Assembly: GCA_051530055.1 (NCBI GenBank)
Contig: CM121341.1
Coordinates: forward strand, 3,782,001-3,846,000
From: Neoechinorhynchus agilis
Lineage: Eukaryota; Acanthocephala
Reading direction: 5' to 3'
DNA: 64,000 nt
Position 1 is the stretch's first letter. Each line of letters opens with the position of its first letter. Of this stretch, positions 54,790-64,000 are shown piece after piece. The notes beneath the pieces are model-generated. The model had not been told where the DNA came from and searched no databases. It saw only the letters and a program-made list of their open reading frames with translations. The position numbers were made by a program, and so were the translations under genes.

Positions 54790-57120
54790 CCCCGCCACCA
54801 AATGCTTCGAATCGGTCAATTCCTATTCCCCGGCATTCACTCTACTATTCCTCCCCCATTAACAGTTATGCGCATTCCATCCAAAAATCCCTCTAACCGG
54901 AGACGAAGTCTCCTCAAAGTAAGTTTTATTTCACCATTCGTAGCTTCCCTCTTTCTTAACAGGAAACACAAACTCCTTACTTCTTAATTTTCTTTTCGTA
55001 TCTATTAACTTAAGAACTCATCACAAAATCTTTCCACCGTCCCTCCAAACTCAACCCGGACCTCATCTTCCCAATGTAACCCGTTACTTTTAGCAAAAAC
55101 CCACGAACATATCCCCCGAGCCAAAAAATCGAGGAATAAGCGACTTCCCACTTTCTTTGATTACGTGCAACTCCACCGGCGCATAACAACAAAGGTCAAT
55201 CTCCCAGCCCTTCCACATTAAATACTATCTTTTTCCCGAATCAAGTAAATAATTATCTCTCCGTCATGCAAATTCCAAGCCCTAAAGCCATTTCTATCAT
55301 TACCATTCACTCATCCCAACTCAAACTTTCTAGTCGCTCCCGGACTTCTCTCTTTGAGTTAATCGATCGTTCTTTATCGGCATCCCGAAACGATTCCTCC
55401 TTTAAATCACCATCCGCAACGAACAATGCAACCCCAATCTCTCTCACCACCGCCCCTTATTTCCCGAAATCCAAAATTCCCTTCCTAACCGTTTTTTACT
55501 CTAATACTCGTAACCTCCTTCCTAAACTAGATAAAATTTCACTCAGTTCATTTACCTAAAAAGCCGACGTAGTCATCTTAACAGAAACGTGGCTTATCTC
55601 CCCAGTCAACAGCAATCCAGCAGTCCTTCCCGGGTACTCTTCCTTCCATACATAGCGCGATGACCGTCCAGGAGGGGCTCTCAATTTACGTACGGCAATC
55701 GTTACCTTAATCTTTATCTCTCACAGGTTCTCTACAAAACCCCGATTCAGAATTCATCGCAGTCCATTTCATAGTTTCTCTGAGAAACAACCTCAGAGAA
55801 TTCACCATTGTTGGCGTCTATCGCCCTCCGGCCTCTCGTCCTGAGTCCTTCTTGCTCCAAATTGACTCTATGATGGAGCTCATAAACTCCACAAATTCGC
55901 ATCATTTCTTAATTGCAGGGGACTTCAATAACCTATTTCCTCCCCTATCCTTCTCCGAGTTGCGTCAACTTATTAGACTTTCCAATTCATCTTGGCGCTC
56001 ACTACGAGAAAGTATTCACTAATATTGACTCCTACCCATCCGCCTCTACACTACCTCCTTCCCCGCGAACTCCGACCACTCTTCTGCCTTTTCACTCCCT
56101 CCACCCCACCTCAGCGTTTAAAATCTCCCCGTTTACCCGTCTGGAATAAACGTGATCATCGCATTTACAATGTTGAAAAATTGTTCAACTCTAATATTCG
56201 AACATTCCACTCTGGTAAAACAAATGACCATTCATTGGTCATGGCCTCATTAATCTCAGTCATAGAAAATTCCCTAGCGTCGGCAATTCCCAAGAAATTC
56301 ATTAAGATCTCCAACCGCGACCCTTCATGGATAACCCCCATTTTGAAACTTCTACAAAGACAAGCTTCTAAGGTCCATCGCAATAACTCCCCAGACTCCC
56401 CGTTTACAAAAGGCACTTACGAACAAAATACTTATCGCCCGCAAAAACTTCATCTCCTCAAAAAAAATATCGATCAGGTGGCAACTCAACATGGTGGCGC
56501 CCGTCAAGGACTCTCTTGGTCTACGCCATCCGGATCCCTTCCCTAATTTGTCCTCACTGAATTAAAACAGGTTCTAGATTCCATTAATCAGAGTCCGCTC
56601 AACGCAACCTTTACAAATGTCTAATCCGCCGTCTTGAAATTCTTCATAAAAGAGCATCTAAGATTTGCACAGCTGACTTGAATGCCTTGATGCTATTTTC
56701 ATAAAACAATCAAAACGCCTATCAACCCTACCACAACAATTTCTTTCACGTATCGCCCCCTTTTCACACGAGCACAACACTCGTAATAATAATTCATTTC
56801 ATCCTCCTATAACTCGCACCTCCTTATATCTACGCTCCTTTTTCCATACTGCCCAATCTTCTCTGATATCATAACCTGAAATGAACCCGAGGAAAGACCA
56901 GCCTTGTAAGCGCTCCTGCAAGCAACAAATTCCAATTCCTACCAGAATGCACCTTGCAACCAGACTGGATATTCTCAAACGAACGGACACATCCTCACCC
57001 GAACGAACCGTCCCCAACTGGTTAGTTCCTACCCGAATAGGCATCCCTCCGACCAGATATTACCTCCAGTACGGACATCCCCCGACTGCATATTCCCATA
57101 TTAACGGATGGTGACCCAAA
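54790..57120 (+). mobile_element. Jockey/CR1-type LINE with endonuclease, reverse transcriptase deleted
   Basis: An APE-type endonuclease can be followed in broken frames from about 55484: FLTVFYSNTRNLLPKLD, VVILTETWLISP, GVYRPPASRPESFLLQID and LIAGDFNN. Linker text LTELKQVLDSINQSPLN (56550) corresponds to the region before the reverse transcriptase, but the next block is already the C-terminal tail (RLEILHKRASKIC-like, 56630). The palm is therefore missing. The 3' UTR runs to about 57115. Confidence 0.75.
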
Positions 57121-57640
57121 GGTACATGAGCCCTCCTGAATCTTTCTTTGTATCCATCGAGTTGTGCAATAAATTCCACCGCAAAATGGGAACAAATAAC
57201 ACCTTCGAGCATATTTAAATCATATTGTTTGCGCTATCGACCATTGCACTTTGCAATGCAACCTTTTGCGTTCCAAAAGGAATACCAATAATAAACTCCC
57301 TGAATCTTACCTCCTGGAAAACGGTCCGGGTACTCCATTCCAAGAAATGCTGTCCGATTTAAATTTATATTCTCAACTTGCGCCCTGCACAATCGGCTAT
57401 TGACATCATAACAGAAGAAAATAATCATATCGAAATCAACATTGAAACCTTCCTGTAGTACTCAATATCCATATTCCATCATTGTAGCATATTGGTGGAA
57501 TTGATATCAACAATCAAAAAGATAGTTACGCGGAATTGAAGTCTTGAGATGATCGCGTCTACTGCAAGGTTTGAATCAATGGTGCCAACATGTCGATGTG
57601 AATTTTATACTTACTTTGCAACATTGATTGTTATAACAAT
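57121..57640. other. Intergenic, no feature seen
   Basis: No supported exon or named element. Confidence 0.4.
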
Positions 57641-58510
57641 TGAATGTTTTCGCAACCTAGCGTTGCAGCGGAGGGTGGCAAACAACCACTCAATTCTCTG
57701 AGAATTCCTGTGCCTCCGGAGGTCTGGAGTAGTATTCTCGGAGACATACAACAAAAACCCAATTCCCATGCATCCAATGACGATTCTTTTTGGAAGTCCC
57801 AACTAAGAGATGGCCACATACTGTGGCTATACAATCCAACCCACTACTACCGAGGGAGGAGCTGTATCGAAGATTCTTGGCTCCATGGCTCAAAACGTTC
57901 AAGGACGACGTGCATAGAATTTCCTCGACTACCTACTTCGGTGGGAGGTTGAAAGTTTTGTTTATGGACAGACGTTTCGTCGAAGGATTTATAGAATTCA
58001 CGAGAAAAATTACGATCTCTCCGGTGTTGTAATTACCGACTCCAGCTACCAGTCAACCTTTATGGTCTTTGGGTTATCCCCAGACATTGATGAAGTCGAT
58101 AAACGGGAATTCGAGAAGTTCGGCGTCAAGATCCTATTTTTCCTGAAATCGGCCAGATCAGCGAATATGATCCCGAAAGCGATTGTGATAGGCAGCTTGG
58201 AGCGCAGGGACACTTTGACTTTGGAGAGCTGCTTTTTCAATTCGATTGAAGTCAAATTTACTGCTAATAATATTTCCAATTTCGACGATTATCACTTCCC
58301 GCGATGAAACAGTTGTCCTACTAAGAGTAACGTTGTCCTACGAAGTTGACAAAATGCGCGTTCTGCGGGCTGGATCATCATAGTTCTAAATGCAGTAGGA
58401 CGCGACGACATTGTTCAAATCGTGATAGCGATAGCCATTCTGCATTTTCAAAGGAATGTGACGCGTTCAAAAAATACATCGTCTGGGCACAAGTTCAAGG
58501 ACGTAAGAAT
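57641..58510 (+). mobile_element. LINE ORF1 relic with CCHC zinc knuckles
   Basis: FEKFGVKILFFLKSARSANM and IGSLERRDTLTLESCFFN (about 58105-58250) resemble the RNA-binding part of Jockey-group ORF1 proteins. The zinc knuckles follow: CAFCGLDHHSSKC (58352) and a second SHSAFSKEC. Frameshifts separate the blocks. It may belong to the LINE family just upstream, although that copy is separate. Confidence 0.6.
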
Positions 58511-59110
58511 GCTTCATCATCCGAGCCTGTCACAATCAAGTCATCAGCGAACAGTAGTGTTCGTGGAGGCTTTCGGGCGATTTACTTAGAACCCAGCACA
58601 TTTATGATCGTGACGAATAGGAACGGACTGAGAGTTGATCCCTGATGCAATCCAACTGTAACCTCAAAATAGTTTGTCGCTCCCATACTGCATCTGACAC
58701 AAGTACAGGATCCTTCTCACATGATTTGGATTGCTCTTATGTATTCCTCGGGACAGTTCTTTCTGAGGCACGTCCATTCCACGGATGCACTGTATAGCGG
58801 TTTCTGCTTTTCATTGTACCTCTCGTACAATTGTCTGATTAGAAAGATCGCTTCTGTTGTGCTCCGCCCTGGCATAAAACTTCTCTGATGTTCTTCGATG
58901 CGGATCAACTATTTCCAGACTCCTTCCCGTCATCGATCCCACATTCAGCGTTGCTATTCTTAGGTCAGTTGTGTAGACTAATTTTTTTAGCTGAGACCGT
59001 CCATGCCTCGGTAGCCCTTGATGATTTAACACAAGTTCCGAGCGAAGAGCTTGCGCGTCGCTCCGCCAAGGACGGTCCCAAGCCCGGCTGATAAAGGAGA
59101 AGGGTTGGTG
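58490..59110 (-). mobile_element. RTE/BovB-type LINE fragment, internally deleted
   Basis: On the minus strand: AERRASSL and RATEAWTVS leader text, endonuclease start LRIATLNVGSMTGRSLEIVD (about 58945), then directly reverse-transcriptase text SFMPGRSTTEAIFLIRQLYE, YIRAIQIM, FEVTVGLHQGSTLSPFLFV and LLFADDLIV. The endonuclease body is missing and one stop interrupts after IQIM. Confidence 0.8.
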
Positions 59111-59259
59111 TCAGGAAGGGCATCGAGCTGTAAAATTCTTTCCAAATTTTGATCCAAATGACAACAAACAACCGAATGAGTGCAATGGCTCGTTCAAAAG
59201 CCTCCACTGCAAAGAAAAATACGAGAAACACTGGAGTACCATACAATCACGTATTTGAT

Positions 59260-59790
59260 GTAATTTAAGCAACAAAGCTTTCTATTGTTTCCAGATTGTG
59301 CGAGGGAATTAATTTTGTTCTTTAAAAAGGCTCTAGTTAAAGCAATCAATGGAAACTCTTGTAACATAAACCACAAGTAACGATTTCTAAAAAGATATCT
59401 AGCAACCCGCAAAAAGGAGAACACTTTTGCAACGCATAAAATCGTAATATGATAAATCTTCTAGAATAAACGTATTTTTATTTTAGGAAAATACGAGTTA
59501 TCCTTGGTCATGAGATAAATGTTATTGCACTAATTAAGGTATTTGATGCCCCAAAAAAAATCGGATGCTTTTTAGCTATGAGAGTCAATAAAAATTTCAA
59601 TGTTCGCCCACAAAACTACGAATTAATTCGGCTTTCAACTGGAAATAACGGAATACTGCTGAACTCCTGATTCTTAAGGTAATAAGTTGAACATTAAAAA
59701 TAATCGATGCCCAAATATCCCGCTACCTCGACAAGAAAAAGTAAGATACTACTTGCTGCTCAAAAGCCTTGGGTTTATCAACTCGAAATA
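59260..59790. other. Intergenic, no feature seen
   Basis: AT-rich, with no supported exon. The segmental duplication starts at about 59832. Confidence 0.4.
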
Positions 59791-59792
59791 TA

Positions 59793-60675
59793 TCAACGGC
59801 CAATGCGATTCCTAGCTGAACTATTGCTGTAAACCAGTGCAGCCGCCACGAATGGTACAGCACAACCGAAAAGCATCGCTGCTGCTGCTGCGCGCTCTTT
59901 CCGTTCTCTTTCTTCTATTAGACGATGGTGTTCCTCTATGAAAATCGCTGATAGAATATGAATGGTTGAAATGTATAGGAATGTCCCTGTACTCAGCATA
60001 AGCAGCATTACAACCGTATATATACCATTGACGAGGCTATTTGTGGACGTCCATCCACACATTCCAAGCATCCCGTAAGTGAATAGAGCAAATATTGGTG
60101 ACGTAAGTGAAAATATCAATAAATGTTTTCTTATAATCTTCTTACAATTTAGTCCTCTTTCTCTAAGGATCGAATATGGACCAAAAGCAACGCGAGCCTT
60201 GTGAATAGCCATTGCCAAAAATATTGTAAGTTTAAATGTTATTTTTGAGCTCAAAGCCGCGGCACCTACAGCAATTCCATCGCATCCTGCATGGAGGCAT
60301 AAACCAAACGTACTTAGCCAATGACCATTTTGATCATATTTATTGAAATTATGACTTACTTGATCTCTTCCATGGGTTCTGCTCTTGAAAAGTGATCAAA
60401 ATGAGACTCCATGGATTAGAGGGAACATCAATAGAAAACCAATGGTCACAACTGAGACGAAGACATGAGCCGTATTCCATTTAACGTTGTTCATCAAAGC
60501 TTCCGGAATTAGAATTGTAGTCGCTGATGAAAGAAGCATTCCAGCGCCGAATGCGACTAGCCACTTCATGTAGCAATCTTTTACGCTGCTGCGGATGAGA
60601 GGAACGAGACCGGATATATACGAGCCAATGAACATGGAAACACTTAAAATAGCGACTTTGAAGAATGGATCCATC
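59793..60675 (-). CDS. SLC39A9: ZIP9-type zinc transporter, copy B (frame interrupted)
   Basis: Same gene as copy A, with the ATG at 60675. Differences: an 11-residue in-frame deletion (WSHDNSSGQNLD region) in the luminal loop, several replacements in the C-terminal part (MAIHKARVAFGPYSIL for MAIHKAPVAFGLCSIL), and a different end (VYSNSSARNRIGR). The intron, the His-bearing LCLHAGCDGIAVGAAAL text and the one-base slip after MFPLI are all shared with copy A. More changes fall in conserved positions here than in copy A, so B is the likelier pseudogene. Confidence 0.8.
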
Positions 60676-60992
60676 TCTGAGGTAGGATCTAAAATACAAT
60701 CTAGAAATTTTCTCTTTTTAGACACATGAAAGCGTTAGTCGTCTCGGGAAACTCTGACAGCGCACTTCGATATCATTTTGCATTATGTTGGTTGGGAAGT
60801 TTCGAGCGAAACGTGCATATGTTTAAATAAGTCATCTCACGAAATGGCGGAGTGCATTTTTTAGCCTAGATAACTAACAATAGCTGAAAAAATATTTTTA
60901 TTCACCTGATATATCCTGATTATTGTGTTTGTTTTTTTCCAATGTAAATTGCGAGTTTTTCTTCAGCTAAAATGTTACCGATATCACGTGCA

Positions 60993-61318
60993 ATTATGGG
61001 GGCCCAGTGGCCGTGCGGTGTGCGCGTTCATATTGCGCTTGATATGTCGAAAGTTCAACGCCACCGGTCGCTGGGTTCCACGGGGGTGCAAGGCTGCTGG
61101 AAGGGGCGGAGTCAGGTTTTGAGATCGCCCATCGGCCCCAAAAGAGGGTTGGCCCCGCTCCTTCGAGTGCGGCTTAGCGCCTCCGTTGTGTGAGAGTGAA
61201 CGATGAAGTCAAGCAGATAAAGAAAAATGTCGAAAAGATCAATCAACTAAAAATATGAAGAACATTAACAATGTGTGTATCGAGACAAACTTGTACGCTC
61301 CTTCCATAAATAAAAATC
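60993..61318 (+). mobile_element. GC-rich SINE-like insertion, absent from duplication copy A
   Basis: About 325 bp present only in block B. The first 200 bp are strikingly GC-rich in an AT-rich region. The head resembles a tRNA: TGGCCGTGCGG as A box and GTTCAACGCC as a poor B box about 45 nt later. Flanking ATTATGG and ATCATGG could be a target duplication; copy A has a single GATGATGG there. Confidence 0.6.
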
Positions 61319-61589
61319 ATGGAAAAATCGATTATTTAGAAGATGAAACCGATTTTTGACGGAAAAGGTTACGCTTAAACACTAAAATCGAGTTCTACTG
61401 ATTTTATACAGCTTCGTTTCAAACTCAAAAACCCAACCGTAAAAAATAACGCCGAAAAAGATTTGTATAATTTTATACTTGAATATGTGGTCGAATCATA
61501 GTTTATCGAATCAAGATGAACATTTATGAAGCAAAATTATAACCTTCATGTGAATACTCGGTTAGTCTGTACGTATTTTCTAAACACTT

Positions 61590-61850
61590 ATTTCTTGCCA
61601 AAATGTTCTGCTAGTCTTATTTTCATCTGCTTCGATTCATATACTTTTTTAGCACATTTCCTCAGTGTCCCGTCCAATAATTTTTTAAATTTGAATATTA
61701 TTTTTATCCTCTTGTGGCGATTCACACCCCGAGAGTCAGTTTTATTTTGTAATATTTCGTGGGCCATACAGACCTTTTCAAACATTGTCACCTGAAAAAC
61801 CGAAACATAGATTGCATTAGCCTATTTCCGATTGCTCGGCATGGGACGAT
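61590..61850 (-). mobile_element. Penelope-like element relic, inverted piece
   Basis: Reverse-orientation copy of the segment at 51995-52125 plus further 3' text. Old and broken, with no catalytic block present. Confidence 0.65.
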
Positions 61851-62111
61851 TCGATCATTCTTCCGCCATTTCGAATCGCGAACAAAACACCCAACACAGG
61901 GTTCTGGCCACGGAACGATTTCTTTCGCGGAGATTGGTTTTAGAGGCGGTATGCATTGATTCCGTGGATACTGTGGAAGGCCAAAAAGGTAATTTTGCAC
62001 TGCAATTGTCCATCAGCCATTCTCGTGGATCGGGGTGTTAAATGCCGCACGAACCCCCTGCGATTGGGTTTCCGGTTACCTCCTTACGTTGATATCCTTG
62101 ATGGACATGAT

Positions 62112-63585
62112 TTGAACGAATTTCTACTTATCCTTTTAGTTGCTTTTATCTCGATAATCAGTGTATTCTCCATTTTTCATTCCTACTTTAGCATCGTTCA
62201 AAACGCTTATTTAAACCTAAATACATCTTGGATCTCAATGTTAGAACTGGGAATTTCGATGAAATGGTAACAGTTTTAAAATCTTTTCAGAATTGTGGTA
62301 GCATTTTATCCTCTCAGCTAACTAAACACATGACCATAAAATGCTTTTGTGTACGCGTTATTAAAACCTCCAAAACAATTGTTTTTATTTATCACCAGCT
62401 CTTTAAAATAATGAGAACCGTCTTGTGCTAAAACTTTTTTGTATTTAGGTCTGCTAAAATCTTAGTTTCTCCCATTCAGTAATCCGTTAGATATCATCAT
62501 TTCCAGCCCCATGACTACGACTAAAACTCATTCTTGCTACCAGAAAACTCAATTGTTGAACTCACGTCTTGCCGTATTCCGTGAATTCCACACCCGTCAC
62601 CGACTCGACTATAGAACAAAACTCTCCAAATTCAATTTTCGTCGATCGAAACATGAATCGGATGTGCCCCAAACCTGATATCGGCGATCCTTGATCTTTC
62701 AAGAACATCCTAACTTGTTTCCGAGTGAGATACCCACATTTGCAAATGTCGATGGAATCGAAAACTGTTCTGAGGACACCACGACGTTTTAGTCGTGTTT
62801 CAAAAACTTCCTTTTACAATTTTTCAACATTTCACCTTCAAATCTTTAAAAAGGACTTACCTTTAGAAAGTCTGAGGTAACTGCATTTTTGCCATAAAGG
62901 AAACGTCCATCCAATGCTTTCATATCAGTCTTGACTGGCATTAATCGGTTAAAAGCGTTAAACGATTCAGTTCTATCATCTAATAAAATCGCGCCCGTGA
63001 ATAATTCTGATGAGGTAATATCACCGATTCGACAGCTGTCGCTAAGTCTTCCATTAAGTGGATTTTCTGTTTTAGTCAAAAAGCACGATTCAATATTCCG
63101 CGTTTGATTCTTAATTTTAAAAGTAAAGAGAAAATAGATAAAAAAATCATTTGAAAACAAGAAAATCCACATATTCGAACAGTAAAAGCGTCCTTGTAAA
63201 CTAACAAATTTGGCAACGTTAGTCGTTTACGTTGGTTTGATGAATGCCTCTGGGAAACCTGGGAAAGTCTTAGCTCCTTAGGATTGTCTAATGAACGGTT
63301 GTTTTTATAATCATTTGTATCGTTAGTCATCTACAATCACGATATCTGCTATTTACCCAAAAAATTCACTTTTACCTGATCAATAAACCTTTTTTGAATT
63401 CAAACTCGGAATGAAGATGTGGACTTTTAAAAAAGAGACTCCGTGCTGTAACAACCAACATTTAAGACACCATCGAGCGTGAATAATACTTACAAAAAGT
63501 TAAAAGTGCGTATAACTCATTCACTCATGTTTTATGCGATTTTCGTCGGTGTCGAGAATCGGTCCACCGAAAAAAAGAACCGAAC
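62112..63585. repeat. Segmental duplication block B, uncharacterised stretch
   Basis: Copy of 52727-54213, including the membrane-helix-like plus-strand stretch and the minus-strand exon-like text. The sequence just before it differs from copy A, so the block boundary falls at 52727/62112. Confidence 0.85.
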
Positions 63586-63629
63586 TTAAAATATTTTTTG
63601 GTCGATAAAAAAGGATATTATGTAAACCT

Positions 63630-64000
63630 GGAGATTACATAAATGAAAGTTTTAGGCATTTTAATGCTCATTACATGCGAATGAAGTTTTACTTTATGAA
63701 ATGTTAGAATTTAATCAAAGTTCTCAATTTGATAAGAGAAAATATTTAAAGATAAGATAAAGAATATCTTGCCAAATGGAAAAACGTATGTATTTAACTC
63801 AAAAAAGAAATTGATAACAAGTTAGATAAATAACGATATAGCAAACCGGGAAATGATTTATCCGGATTTGGAAAGTGTATCCTAGTTCAGGAGGCGAAAT
63901 TACAATGGAGCAGTGAGCACCCATTAAATTCTGAATCGCGACCGTCAAGGAGAAGAAGTGATATGGGCTTTGGTGGCCGCCACTTAGGATGAATGTGCTC
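63630..64000 (-). CDS. 3' end of a second PPPGF-repeat gene copy, cut by the window edge
   Basis: Matches 28921-29361: the 3' flank and then the unique C-terminal tail (GLEHIHPKWRPPKPISLFLL and onward on the minus strand). Small deletions alter the last residues. The repeat array would lie beyond the window. Confidence 0.75.

Overview
The window comes from the nuclear genome of an invertebrate animal. It is AT-rich, its introns are mostly 40-75 nt with GT-AG ends, and it carries animal genes: a GRB2-like SH3-SH2 adaptor, XRCC4, SLC39A9/ZIP9, a type I PKA regulatory subunit, an INPP4-type phosphatase, SDF2 and ribosomal protein L4. It also carries Jockey/CR1-, RTE- and R2-type LINEs, tRNA-derived SINEs and Penelope-like relics. 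I cannot name the species or phylum.

Layout. 1-2.15 kb: 18-bp minisatellite encoding an acidic VDEYEQ-type hexapeptide array. 2.7-3.8 kb: small unidentified two-exon gene with a basic tail. 4.0-6.0 kb: R2-type LINE with its reverse-transcriptase core deleted, between 60-bp direct repeats. 6.9-9.0 kb: LINE, palindrome, DNA-transposon end and Ty3/Gypsy fossil. 9.1-13.3 kb: INPP4-like phosphatase (+) converging on a large TPR protein (-). 14-15.4 kb and 19.4-20.5 kb: SINE and LINE relics. 17-18.9 kb: secreted leucine-rich-repeat protein. 22-24 kb: mitochondrial-type aspartyl-tRNA synthetase with a damaged or unresolved middle. 24-29 kb: RTE-type LINE and Penelope-like relic. 29.2-30.6 kb: protein made of 27-residue PPPGF repeats. 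32.8-34.9 kb: XRCC4 converging on the SH3-SH2 adaptor. 37.1-38.9 kb: two small genes and SDF2. 39.9-42.1 kb: tandem copies of the RPL4 upstream region, then RPL4. 42.2-45 kb: satellite split by an R2-type LINE fragment. 46.6-48.3 kb: PKA regulatory subunit. 48.6-49.6 kb: tandem 284-bp repeats. 49.7-54.3 kb and 59.8-64 kb: two copies of a segmental duplication carrying ZIP9, an uncharacterised stretch and parts of the PPPGF gene, separated by LINE debris.

The most interesting signal is a recurring hammerhead-ribozyme-like core: CTGAAGA, a short hairpin, then GAAA, with an AUC or GUC triplet about 15-20 nt later. I see it in several distinct repeat families (8.1-8.3, 28.8, 36.5, 43.1, 48.6-49.6 and 52.5 kb). 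Two of these are tandem arrays with 250-290-bp units, the format of animal retrozymes, and one lies next to a Penelope-like reverse-transcriptase relic. The second signal is the PPPGF array, a chain of a dozen GYF-domain ligand motifs. The genes do not form one pathway; the window is an ordinary gene neighbourhood heavily remodelled by mobile elements.
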